From assembly GCF_000987775.1 (NCBI RefSeq), contig NZ_LAHO01000017.1:1-64000 (forward strand): 64,000 nucleotides of DNA, given 5' to 3'. The notes below the pieces were generated by a model that had not been told where the DNA came from, made no database searches, and saw nothing but the letters and a program-made list of their open reading frames with translations. The position numbers were made by a program, and so were the translations under genes. The stretch's first letter is position 1, and every line of letters begins with the position of its first letter. Positions 29,301 to 36,849 of the stretch are shown piece by piece. This DNA is from Arsukibacterium ikkense (GTDB taxonomy: Bacteria; Pseudomonadota; Gammaproteobacteria; Enterobacterales; Alteromonadaceae).

Positions 29301-30049
29301 AATTGCTGGAAATGGGCGAGAACATTGGCGGTGATTTAAAGAAATTCTTTACCGTGTTCAGTGACATTAACCGCCGTATTGCGCTGCAAAGCCGTCGCTT
29401 AAGTGAAGCGGTGGCCGATGATTTAGTACTGGAAGGCATCAGCCGCTCTGAGGTGCGGATATTATCCACCATTGACGAGCTGGGCTTCTGGCAGCCACTG
29501 AAACATTTCGCCAAACTGTATGATGACTGGGGTGCCTCGGGCAAAGCGCTGCCCTCCGAGCAGTACTTAAATGCCCTGGCCGATGTGGTGGAATTGCTGC
29601 GCGCCGATGAGCAGTACAGCATTGAATCCTTACTGCGATTAGAGCTGCATTTAAGTGAAGGTGGCTCGGAACTGGTGATTAAGAACGACCGCCAGCTACT
29701 GGAATCGTCCAGCCATGGTATGGCTTACCTGATTTTATGTAAGTACTTACTGGCTTTTACCCGCTTACTGCGCGGCGATGCCAAGGTGGCCATTCACTGG
29801 CCGATAGATGAAATTGGCACCCTGGCCTATCACAACGTCGAAAAGCTGTTTGCGGCCTGCAGCAGCAATAATATCGTGATTGTTGGCGCCTTCCCCAATC
29901 CGGAATCGGATGTGTTAATGCTGTTCAGCCATCGCTACTTAATTGAGCCAAGCCAGCAAGACCCAAGCAAACGCCAGTTAAAACGTATTCAACCGAAAGT
30001 CAGCCGGCTGGCCGAGCGCCTCGCCAGTAAACAGCAGGAGGCAAGCTGA
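26384..30049 (+). CDS. SMC-type ATPase of a Wadjet/Mks condensin system (JetC/MksB-like)
   Basis: A 1221-residue SMC-like ATPase. The Walker A motif GTNASGKT is at residues 30-37, and the Walker B-type IDEIG (D1142, E1143) is near the C-terminus, preceded by SSHGMAYLILCKYL in the position of the ABC signature. Between them lie about 800 residues of Gln/Leu-rich coiled coil broken by a hinge-like centre. This head-coil-hinge layout is that of MukB/MksB/JetC. It is first in a four-gene operon coupled by TGATG/TAATG overlaps to JetB-, JetA- and JetD-like genes. The family role is ATP-driven DNA loop extrusion; in Wadjet systems it recognises and condenses circular plasmids before cleavage. A strong AGGA site precedes the ATG. 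Confidence 0.88.
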   Translation: MSQLLRIVLIHTHLPGVVELQLDQHTNICGTNASGKTTLQRLVPVFYGEQPNRVVPKTRKKFDEFYLPFANSYLIYEYQREGGALCQVVLTRKSDCGVEYRFVGAPYQSDFFLTQSAEGVKALSYNDWAAAMRSRPEVQVSAKISATSEYRSIIQNDAAALRGNNADNVKLRRLAASFSLVSSGHKLRHIEKLVSAVHAKEGKMDTLKAMLAAIFEEDGVTLPTTKVKNTKARDWILQMRQSMRLDKLQQDFGRLTQLAQQLDGAEAQLVALLPLLQQDEQHQKQTKADAEQQVNALRGQLQTLKEQFSQQQLELNSQLAKADADLHETSARLDQLQQRYDDFDGQDMPKLQRDTDALPLWRESLQEAAEQYQLMVEQHGDLERQLEQRKMKLAEAFNRLSEQHRGKARQLQQQKDSTREQQDNKLAALEQAFGLRLQQAQQQFAGQLTELSSSIAVLRSQLSGSMLSENEHDEQRSADLRLEQAQQQAQQQAKQLQQLQQQYQSARSTRDLADTELEACRKALHSSEQQLQQLHRQLTPEQGSLRHFLRLHYSGWEQQLGKVLDERLLERQDLQPHLAELTNSLYGLQLELTAIATPDYAQDEVAVRHRIQAAEQQLEQATANKLQAEKNLQQLHQQAELCRTQLEQAQWQLTEFEQNIDYARDARNRLQAQQRELTAQRQAKVKTELAAQQQQLQKLQQQQQQDLQALQNDHSSQKMELKADWQAELQVFDEQIDELERQLEHKRDDNKNQIKELQQAFNEELSAKGIDPRRLTELKQKQETLKTAIKAVEARQDQLTAWQQFIKLDWQQLRPQLLARETDLKQQQRSVKQALEQQKADYTASSKQLDEQKRQQQELMSQAEQLLNQLKPALQKLLELQLASMAPATLSGSADLVERLARTNEALEQRSKADSALKTAVDHFESVLSKDAGPEFLDRLEHEKRKLADYAAERQQLPILQNLLEILKGAQQQLLEMGENIGGDLKKFFTVFSDINRRIALQSRRLSEAVADDLVLEGISRSEVRILSTIDELGFWQPLKHFAKLYDDWGASGKALPSEQYLNALADVVELLRADEQYSIESLLRLELHLSEGGSELVIKNDRQLLESSSHGMAYLILCKYLLAFTRLLRGDAKVAIHWPIDEIGTLAYHNVEKLFAACSSNNIVIVGAFPNPESDVLMLFSHRYLIEPSQQDPSKRQLKRIQPKVSRLAERLASKQQEAS

Positions 30050-30669
30050 TGTTACAACACGGACCTTTACTCGAGCGCCTGCTGGCCGGTGATTTTATTT
30101 GTCAGGTAACTGACGAAGATGCCTTTCGCCATTTAAGCAATGAGCAAACGCAGCAAGACATTAACCACTACCTGCGGCCGCTGAACCGCCGCCTGGTAGG
30201 CAACGACGACAACAGCGTGTTTTTCCTGGGCTACTTTGATCTGAATAAAGACGCGCGCGAGCAGCTGAGCAGCCAGTTTACGCTGACGGTGCAGTCGTTA
30301 TTACCCCTGCTGGAATGGCTGCAACTGGTACAGGAAACCCTGGGCCGCGACAGCGCCTTAACGGCCGGCGATACCATTAAGCTGCAGGAATTTGTGCTGC
30401 GCACCGAAGATAACCAGAGCCTGCGCCAGCGTTTAAACCAACTGGCCAGCGACCGCTTTTTTAACAGCCAGAGCGAGCAGCTGGATAACCAGGTAAAACT
30501 GATTTTCCGCCGCCTAAAAGAGCATGGCTATTTACTGCAACCACACCACGACCGCCAGTATTATGTGGTCACCGGCAAAATTGACTATTTAATTGATGTT
30601 ATTCGCTTTATTCGCGATGAAGAACAGCTGCCGGTAGACGATACCCCAAGCCAGGAGGCACTACTCTGA
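30049..30669 (+). CDS. MukE/MksE/JetB-like winged-helix subunit
   Basis: A 206-residue protein, second gene of the SMC operon, sharing one base with the stop of the ATPase gene and with the start of the next gene. Its size, position and composition fit the KITE-type (MukE, MksE, JetB) subunit: two winged-helix regions, the second with VKLIFRRLKEHGYLLQPHHDRQYYVVTG, which reads as recognition helix plus wing. Such dimers bridge the kleisin subunit and DNA. The assignment rests mainly on context and pattern. Confidence 0.75.
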   Translation: MLQHGPLLERLLAGDFICQVTDEDAFRHLSNEQTQQDINHYLRPLNRRLVGNDDNSVFFLGYFDLNKDAREQLSSQFTLTVQSLLPLLEWLQLVQETLGRDSALTAGDTIKLQEFVLRTEDNQSLRQRLNQLASDRFFNSQSEQLDNQVKLIFRRLKEHGYLLQPHHDRQYYVVTGKIDYLIDVIRFIRDEEQLPVDDTPSQEALL

Positions 30670-31910
30670 TGGCGCCAACAGATACCGGTATTGCTTCTAA
30701 CCTGTTTAATATCGGCGCCGAGCGTCTGGCACTGCTGGGCAAACACCATAAAGCGCTGATGCAGGGTTATCTGGACGGCTTTATTGATGAAACCGCCTTT
30801 AGCGAAGGCGCCTTAAAAAAACTGATCGCCGCCCGTATTTTATGGCGGCCGGATGAGCAGCAACCATTGGCGCTGCGGCCATTACTCAGTGAGCTGATCG
30901 CCAGTATGGTGGCCGATGAAAACCGGCGGCAAATTAATGCCGATGTGGCCGAAAAGCTGGAGCAAATTCGTAACCGGGTGCAGGCGTATCGCGATGCCCA
31001 GTACAAAGGCGACTACAGCGTGGCCGAGCTGCAACTGCAGCGTTTAACCGAGCATGTGCACGATTTAAGCGGCCAGTTTGAAGAAGCGATAGACAGCCTA
31101 TGGCACCGGTTAAACAGCGACTTTGGCTTTGTGGCCAGCCTGGATGATAAAATCCGCGAGAACGAGCGGGCGCAAAAGCAACTGCGCCGGCTACTCGATG
31201 GCCTGGATTTACTCGACTTTAACGAGTTAATTGAATTAGCAGAGGGCAATAACCACCTGCGTAAGCTATTGGTCAGCCAGCTGCAACACCAGCTTAGCTC
31301 GCACCATAGCAGCCTGCTGGAAGTACAAAAACGGCTGGTAGAGCTACTGGCCAAATTCCGCCAGCAGCAGGCGCGCTCTATGCTGATCACCAATATGGCA
31401 GCCTTTTTACGCCAGCATCCGAAATACCAGCCGGCCGACTACCCAAACCGCTCTGAGCTACCCACCCTGTTTAACCAGGCCGCGGCAATAGTGCCCAAAG
31501 CGGCTATAGCGCTGGATAAAGCCAGTGAGCGCCAGGTATTGGCCGAACTGGTACGGGCCCTGCCGCGCTATCAGCCGATAGCCCTTGACGATACCCAAAG
31601 CGCCAGCTTTAGCATGGCGCTTATTGATGAAGAAATTGCTGCCCGCCAGCAGGCATTAAAAACCGATGTGGAGAACTTTTACCTGCGGGTGATTGATAAA
31701 GGCGGCAAACTCAGTGCGCTGGAGTATCTGCAGCAGCAGGCATTAGCGTGGGACAGCGAGATCTGGCTGTATCAGATCATCGCCGAATATCAGGCATTGC
31801 CACAGGACGAAAAGCAGATGTTTGCTATATTGCGCGACGAAGCCCCGGCCAGCAGCATGAACCAGCTGCTGCTTATTCGCGATATCAGCCTGCAGTTACA
31901 GGCGGCGTAA
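30669..31910 (+). CDS. Kleisin-like subunit (MukF/MksF/JetA-like)
   Basis: A 413-residue mostly helical protein, third in the SMC operon. The N-terminus (about 20-90) looks like a winged-helix domain (LMQGYLDGFIDETAFSEGALKKLI), followed by long helices rich in Leu, Gln, Arg and Glu (about 95-270) that would bind the SMC neck, and a C-terminal domain. This is the arrangement of MukF/MksF and JetA. The stop shares its last A with the ATG of the Toprim gene. Related proteins are often misnamed in databases; context makes the kleisin role the best reading. Confidence 0.72.
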   Translation: MAPTDTGIASNLFNIGAERLALLGKHHKALMQGYLDGFIDETAFSEGALKKLIAARILWRPDEQQPLALRPLLSELIASMVADENRRQINADVAEKLEQIRNRVQAYRDAQYKGDYSVAELQLQRLTEHVHDLSGQFEEAIDSLWHRLNSDFGFVASLDDKIRENERAQKQLRRLLDGLDLLDFNELIELAEGNNHLRKLLVSQLQHQLSSHHSSLLEVQKRLVELLAKFRQQQARSMLITNMAAFLRQHPKYQPADYPNRSELPTLFNQAAAIVPKAAIALDKASERQVLAELVRALPRYQPIALDDTQSASFSMALIDEEIAARQQALKTDVENFYLRVIDKGGKLSALEYLQQQALAWDSEIWLYQIIAEYQALPQDEKQMFAILRDEAPASSMNQLLLIRDISLQLQAA

Positions 31911-32779
31911 TGCAGCCAGTGCTCAGCCCCGCTGCCTGCCACTTTCTCAGGCAATTACAGCCCAAAGTCGCAGCGCAGGGCCGGGTTAAAAAAGCCACCA
32001 GCCAAAAAGCGGTGCAGGAAGTACTAAGCTGGTGCGTTGCCCAGCAACTACCCGACGTAGCAGGTAACTGCCTGCAATTGCCCGTTTTTTATTTCAGCCC
32101 GCAGTTACTTAAACAAATAGCTAAGATCCAACAACAGCTGGGCCAACCCGATTTTCGAAACGATTACAAAGAGCTACAGCGCATTGATGCCGCGCTGGCT
32201 TCAAACATTGAGCAAAAAAGTATTGGTGTTAAACCACGCGACCTGCGGGTGCTGGTGCGCTTACTCCAGGAAGAGCCCCTAGCCAATGGCCTGCTAGCAC
32301 AGGTGCTGGATATAGACTGGCAACAACTGCCACTGGCGCAGTTTGATGCCCTGCTGGTAGTCGAAAACCTTGATTGCTTTTATCAGCTGGAGCGGTTTAA
32401 CCTGGCGCTGCCTTACCAGCAACCCTTGCTTGTTTATCGAGGTGATACCTTATGTAGCAAAGGTTGCAAAGCCTTGAAAACAGCCTGTCTTCAGCAGAAT
32501 AAGCCCATCCTTTACTTTGGCGACTTTGACGCTAAAGGCGTCAGTATTGCCCTAAACGAAGGTTACAGCGCCATGCTGCTGCCCGATATTGCCACACTGC
32601 AACAGCAGGCCAGCCCGGCGATGCTGCCGGATCAGCAGCTGCAGTTTATTGCGGGTATAAAAACCAAGAGCGTCAGCCACGAATTTCTAACTTACCTGCA
32701 GCTGCTCTGCGAGCAATTAACGGGGTTCAGACAGCAGAGTATGCAAGGCATGCTGCTTAAACCCATTTTAACTCGTTGA
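31910..32779 (+). CDS. Toprim nuclease subunit, short JetD/MksG-like protein
   Basis: A 289-residue protein starting at the ATG that overlaps the kleisin stop (TAATG). A Toprim core is visible in the C-terminal half: E152 in LLVVENLD and the DxD pair D205/D207 in LYFGDFDAKG, as in topoisomerase VI A subunits and the DUF2220 domain of JetD. In Wadjet systems JetD cuts plasmid DNA once the SMC motor has stalled. Canonical JetD proteins are about 100 residues longer; here the N-terminal arm region is reduced to about 140 residues. A longer frame upstream to 31748 lies wholly inside the kleisin gene and is not used. Confidence 0.8.
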   Translation: MQPVLSPAACHFLRQLQPKVAAQGRVKKATSQKAVQEVLSWCVAQQLPDVAGNCLQLPVFYFSPQLLKQIAKIQQQLGQPDFRNDYKELQRIDAALASNIEQKSIGVKPRDLRVLVRLLQEEPLANGLLAQVLDIDWQQLPLAQFDALLVVENLDCFYQLERFNLALPYQQPLLVYRGDTLCSKGCKALKTACLQQNKPILYFGDFDAKGVSIALNEGYSAMLLPDIATLQQQASPAMLPDQQLQFIAGIKTKSVSHEFLTYLQLLCEQLTGFRQQSMQGMLLKPILTR

Positions 32780-32925
32780 TGTGGCGATATACGCTTAATA
32801 CTAAAATTATTGGTAGTTTGGGCTTTGCGGAGCATTATATAAATCTTGATTGACAGGCTGATGCCGAAGACCTAAACTTGTCAACAATATGACCGGCGCC
32901 TCTGCATTTATGTACGCGTCGGTTC

Positions 32926-33885
32926 TCATTTCTGAAAATGACCTAGCCACTCAATCGCTCCCTCAACGACGCCAAAATCCTGAAGAGATAGTATGCCATT
33001 CTTGGAACTTGGAAACGAATGAATCAGTGTAATTAGGCGCTGTGTCCAGCTTGAATTGGGACAAATTACTGCAAGCAGATGCGCCATAATGGCAAAGTAC
33101 ATAAAGGGGCGGCTATGGTTTATTAGTGGCCAGCCAGCTGAACGTGACGATAACTCTAATATATTGATATTCCAAAGTCGGCTATGGTGCGCTGATACAT
33201 TACGCACAAAGTTCAAACTCTTCAGCCATTTTGCTAACTGTTCGCCATCACTAAGCCCATACTTTTGGGCAATGCGGTTTTTATCTGCGTACTGCATACC
33301 TTCAAATAATCTTGATAACAACCCAAAGTCCCACACCTCAATAGCTACCCATACTGGCAATCCGCCATTATATTTTTCGCGGTGGTGAACAATAAAAGGC
33401 TCGCGTCGTGAACGATTGAGCATAGTGTCGTATTTTTCCAACCATACCTGATGCTCAGTCTTACCTTTATTCGGCCCTTTTTTTATGGCTTTTTTGGCAA
33501 AATTACCGTGTAAGCAATTTGGGTTTAAATGCGCACAGGGCTCTTTTGCTCCCAACAGATGGGCAACATCCACCCGCAGCGCCATTTCAATCCGCTCAAG
33601 CGCATCCAGTGCTAATAAACGTAGCTTTTTATCAAACACATACAGCTTTACTACATCTTCAAAATGACTTTCGGGCATAAAGTGGTCAAAGCGCACAGGC
33701 TGGTTTTGCTGTAGCGATGTTTCAGTGTCGATAACGCGCAGTGGGTACCAATAACCGCTTAACCGGTAATAACCAATACGAGCCAGATAGTTCAACGCTG
33801 CCGTATCGTTATCAACCAATAAGCCGCGAGACTTAAGTAATGCTAATTGGTCAGTCATCGACCGCCATGGTTTTAAATCTGCCAC
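32926..33885 (-). CDS. Abi_2 (AbiD/AbiF-type) abortive infection protein
   Basis: A protein of about 319 residues. The N-terminal SMTDQLALLKSRGLLVDN and LARIGYYRLSGYWYPLR are hallmarks of the AbiD/AbiF (Abi_2) family, and the C-terminal FVRNVSAHHSRLWN is a HEPN R-N-x-x-A-H ribonuclease-type motif. These proteins abort phage infection, presumably by RNA cleavage. The start is uncertain: a GTG at 33885 has an AGAGG upstream at a rather long distance, while a TTG at 33918 (11 residues longer) has no binding site. It is convergent with the Wadjet-like operon, 146 bases away. Confidence 0.85.
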   Translation of the reverse strand: MADLKPWRSMTDQLALLKSRGLLVDNDTAALNYLARIGYYRLSGYWYPLRVIDTETSLQQNQPVRFDHFMPESHFEDVVKLYVFDKKLRLLALDALERIEMALRVDVAHLLGAKEPCAHLNPNCLHGNFAKKAIKKGPNKGKTEHQVWLEKYDTMLNRSRREPFIVHHREKYNGGLPVWVAIEVWDFGLLSRLFEGMQYADKNRIAQKYGLSDGEQLAKWLKSLNFVRNVSAHHSRLWNINILELSSRSAGWPLINHSRPFMYFAIMAHLLAVICPNSSWTQRLITLIHSFPSSKNGILSLQDFGVVEGAIEWLGHFQK

Positions 33886-33963
33886 GTGTTTATTTACCTC
33901 TAACTTGCATACTACCAAGTTGACCGGGCAATAGCTTAAATAGGCTTGTCAGTAAAAAGTTTG

Positions 33964-34272
33964 TCATATGCCCTCCGCTTTTTCGATCTCACCTACACTG
34001 TTGAGCAGAGAGGAAAACTGGTCACTGTCTTGCTTTAATCGCTCTATAATTAGCCTCGCAGCAGTCATCATCTCGGGCACCTCAACGGGCATAGCTGCGC
34101 GCTCAAAAACTCCACACAGGTGCGAATATTCATTGTTAATTGTGTCAGTGAGTACCGCAGGTATTTGATCATCACCAAAGAACAAACTCAGCGCTTTTTC
34201 AGTCATTCCCTGGTCCGGGCACTTGTAGTACAAGAAGATCACATGGTCAGGTTCGCTTCTTTTTAATATCAA
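33964..34272 (-). CDS. Hypothetical protein
   Basis: A 102-residue acidic, mostly helical protein with no motif I recognise (opens MILKRSEPDHVIFLYYK; later VPEMMTAARLIIERLKQDSDQF). It lies upstream of the AbiD/F gene on the same strand, 78 bases away, so both may belong to one defence locus. No strong ribosome binding site was seen before the ATG. Confidence 0.5.
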   Translation of the reverse strand: MILKRSEPDHVIFLYYKCPDQGMTEKALSLFFGDDQIPAVLTDTINNEYSHLCGVFERAAMPVEVPEMMTAARLIIERLKQDSDQFSSLLNSVGEIEKAEGI

Positions 34273-34439
34273 ATGCTGACATTTTTCGCCTTATCAGCGC
34301 AAACAAAACACTTGCTAATCTGACTGGTTTTACAATTTTAAAGAGTATCCCTATTTTAAAGCCAAGGGCAACTCATTTAGCTGATTTAGTATTGTTAGCA
34401 AAATCGTATGTTAAAGAAGGGGGGTAGAGTAGAGAAAAG

Positions 34440-34850
34440 TTAAAACGAGTCTAGCGATTGTTTGAGTTTCGAAGCCATAAACTCAACCTCACTGATAAAG
34501 TCTGGGATAATTGCAATCACTTGCAAAGCGATGTCATCTATATAACTTTCCACACCCTTTATACGCATATCCCGATAGCCGCGCCAGACCGGCCAATCGC
34601 CTTGCAGTAGTCCCTGCTCATTAGCACTGCGTATCAGATCAGCAAAAGGCATTTGATCGAACTGCTCGAGTGAAGCCGAACTATGCTCAAGATAACGCTT
34701 GAGCATTTTATGGCTGATTTCATAGGTAAATTCAAACCGCTGTACCAAGCCATCGCGGATTTGAATATCGCTGATATCCTGCTGATAGCGCTGCCAACCT
34801 TCCTGCAGCCGGGCAATAGCATTAAGTAACGGGCAGATATCAAGCGACAT
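34440..34850 (-). CDS. HI0074-type HEPN protein (nucleotidyltransferase partner) with degenerate active site, orphan
   Basis: A 136-residue helical protein of the HI0074 family (nucleotidyltransferase substrate-binding / HEPN). RFEFTYEISHKMLKRYLE and the WRGYRDMR segment match the family. Normal members carry R-N-x-x-x-H after the second of these; here the sequence is RIKGVESY, so the Asn and the catalytic His are lost and RNase activity is unlikely. The usual neighbouring MNT nucleotidyltransferase gene is absent on both sides. It is probably a decayed or repurposed toxin-antitoxin component. Confidence 0.8.
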   Translation of the reverse strand: MSLDICPLLNAIARLQEGWQRYQQDISDIQIRDGLVQRFEFTYEISHKMLKRYLEHSSASLEQFDQMPFADLIRSANEQGLLQGDWPVWRGYRDMRIKGVESYIDDIALQVIAIIPDFISEVEFMASKLKQSLDSF

Positions 34851-34881
34851 AATAATTCTCTATGGCTGAAGCAAGATTGCT

Positions 34882-34901
34882 GCTTAGCTTAGCTTAGCTT
34901 A
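34882..34901. repeat. Four tandem copies of GCTTA
   Basis: GCTTA is repeated four times head to tail and overlaps the stop codon (34894-34896, minus strand) of the DUF4386-like gene. Such a 5-bp microsatellite can slip and shift the C-terminus of the encoded protein. Confidence 0.8.
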
Positions 34902-35586
34902 CCCCAGCACTGCTGTGCTTGCCAGTGTCACGACTTAACAACACCACACCCAACCAGACAAACCAAATTAGCTGTGATAAACCGAAGGCTTCTTTCAGAT
35001 ACGGCACAGTATGCAGCACGGTGAAAATGCCTAAACTGCCGACGATAAGCCCCAGCAGATGCAGCGCCTTGGCAAACCGTTGCTGCTGTAAGCCGGCAAT
35101 GCTGAACAGTAACACCCAAAGCCCACCCACCAGCTCGATGCCGCCACCCAGTGCATCGGTAAGCAGGCTGCTGCTATGGTAAAGCGCCAATGCCTGCACC
35201 GGATCTCTACCGGCTAAGCGGAATACTTTATCCAGCCCAATTAATGCGGCCATGCCAGATGCCATCATCAGCACGACCCAGATATGACCAAAACGGTCTG
35301 CTAAAGCAGCCGTAGCAGAGTGTGTACTTGGCACAGCCTGCTGTAACGTTTGCAGTAATATTGCCAACAGCACACCGAACAGCAGGTAGCCAACACCATA
35401 ACCCGAAGCGACCAGCATATATTCTTGCTGCAAATACTGGATCCGACCAAGGGTATCAGCCCCCGCAGGCACAGATAGCAGGCTAAAGAAAATCACTGCC
35501 ATGCTGATATAACAAAACGCCATGCCGATGGCCGCCAGGCCAGCTGCTTTTAGCAGAGCGACGCCTGATGCTGTGCTGTTGTCCAT
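34894..35586 (-). CDS. DUF4386-like integral membrane protein
   Basis: A 230-residue protein with about six membrane segments (for example AAIGMAFCYISMAVIFFSLL, YGVGYLLFGVLLAILLQTL, HLLGLIVGSLGIFTVLHTVPYL). The pattern, including the extracytoplasmic LFRLAGRDPVQ loop, resembles DUF4386 proteins of unknown function. It ends within a GCTTA microsatellite. Monocistronic; the region upstream holds a 7-bp hairpin at 35663. Confidence 0.6.
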   Translation of the reverse strand: MDNSTASGVALLKAAGLAAIGMAFCYISMAVIFFSLLSVPAGADTLGRIQYLQQEYMLVASGYGVGYLLFGVLLAILLQTLQQAVPSTHSATAALADRFGHIWVVLMMASGMAALIGLDKVFRLAGRDPVQALALYHSSSLLTDALGGGIELVGGLWVLLFSIAGLQQQRFAKALHLLGLIVGSLGIFTVLHTVPYLKEAFGLSQLIWFVWLGVVLLSRDTGKHSSAGVS

Positions 35587-35662
35587 AATGTTATCCTTTT
35601 TAGAAAAAGTGTTCTGACGATAAGTATCGGCAATAACCTTATGGAATTAATGGTGTTATGTC

Positions 35663-35684
35663 GTCCGCGACGATAAGCGCGGAC
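35663..35684. repeat. Inverted repeat in the promoter region of the DUF4386-like gene
   Basis: GTCCGCG and CGCGGAC, perfect 7-bp arms with an 8-base loop, 77 bases upstream of the start at 35586. Could be an operator or an RNA hairpin; no T-run. The rest of 35587-36154 holds only the weak small frame at 35769. Confidence 0.4.
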
Positions 35685-35768
35685 AGGCTTTGCTATTGCA
35701 GGCAAAGAAAACGTCGTACACTAAACGCAGCTAATGCAACAGGTTAACCAGATAAATGATTCAAGCGA

Positions 35769-36056
35769 TTGTTAGCGCTGCGGCGCTGGGTATTATTGCT
35801 GGCAATACCGCTGGCACTGCTTATTCTCACCCCACCAGCCGAGCAGCACATCACCTCCCCCTGGCTAAATGACACCGGGGTAATTCTGCTGGCACTACTG
35901 CTGGTATGGTTGCTTTGCAACTGTGGCTTGCACCAGCAACCCGGCTTTCGCGCTGTATCTGGACCCGGCGTTAACTTTGTACAAACTGGCAGAACATGTA
36001 TCAACATATTGATCATTAAACCAAAAGAATCAAAAGGGGCACTGGCTATTTTGTAA
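35769..36056 (+). CDS. Possible small membrane protein
   Basis: A 95-codon frame starting with TTG, with two hydrophobic segments (about 7-21 and 35-48) that could form a membrane hairpin, then a polar tail. No clear ribosome binding site and no recognised family. It is the only candidate in the 568-base gap between the DUF4386-like and DUF2799 genes and may not be real. Confidence 0.3.
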   Translation: MLALRRWVLLLAIPLALLILTPPAEQHITSPWLNDTGVILLALLLVWLLCNCGLHQQPGFRAVSGPGVNFVQTGRTCINILIIKPKESKGALAIL

Positions 36057-36154
36057 CTTGCCAATAGACAAATAGACCGTGTACCTTAGCATGCAGCTGG
36101 CCTTGGCAATTAAGGCGTAATGAATAATCAACAAATAATAATTACGAGACGATT

Positions 36155-36778
36155 ATGACAAAAAAACTATGGCTGGCGTTGCTGGCATTGGCCACATTGC
36201 ATGGCTGCGCTACGCTGAATAAATCACAGTGTCTGACCGCCGACTGGCGGACCATTGGCTTTGAAGATGGCGCAAAGGGTAAGGCGGAAACGGCAATCAG
36301 CACCTATCGGCAAGACTGCGCAAAGCATGGCATTACCCCCGATCTGGACGCTTACCGTCTTGGCCATCGCCAGGGCTCTGAAAACTTTTGTACCAGCCGC
36401 AGCGGTTTTAATCTGGGCAAGCGTGGTGGCAGTTATCAGGGGAGCTGCACGGCTGCACTGGAAGCAGATTTTCTGCAAGGATATCGTGACGGCCAGCAAC
36501 TGCACGGTTTACAACAAGCGGCTAACAGTGCCCGTGCTGATCTTGACCGACACAACAGGCAAATCAGTAACCTTGACAAAAGTATCACCGTGAAAACCGA
36601 CTTATTGGTAGAGGATGGCCTGCTGAGGGATGAACGGATTCAATTACTGAACGAAATTGAAGCGATGAAAGCTGAACTTATCGACATGCTAAACCAGTTG
36701 CCGGCCCTGCAGCGGGAAGTGCGGCGTGCTGAACAACAGCAGCAACAGGCTGAACAACGTTTTGCAGCATATCAGTAA
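36155..36778 (+). CDS. DUF2799 lipoprotein
   Basis: A 207-residue lipoprotein: signal peptide with lipobox LHGC (Cys18). Residues about 25-110 match the DUF2799 pattern, with DWRTIGFEDGAKG, YRQDCAKHGITPDLDAYRLGHRQG, FCTSRSGFNLGKRG and FLQGYRDGQ. A C-terminal stretch (about 115-205) is a charged coiled coil ending in a Gln-rich segment. DUF2799 proteins are envelope proteins of unknown function. Confidence 0.85.
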   Translation: MTKKLWLALLALATLHGCATLNKSQCLTADWRTIGFEDGAKGKAETAISTYRQDCAKHGITPDLDAYRLGHRQGSENFCTSRSGFNLGKRGGSYQGSCTAALEADFLQGYRDGQQLHGLQQAANSARADLDRHNRQISNLDKSITVKTDLLVEDGLLRDERIQLLNEIEAMKAELIDMLNQLPALQREVRRAEQQQQQAEQRFAAYQ

Positions 36779-36849
36779 GAATATGGGTGACGCGTTACAG
36801 GCCAGCTAGGCAGGGCGGGTAATGAGTGTTGCAGCATTACGACTAAGTG

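Noticed and set aside
31748..31909. N-terminal extension of the Toprim gene
   Set aside because: It lies completely inside the kleisin-like gene in another frame; the ATG at 31910 overlaps the stop as expected for this operon.
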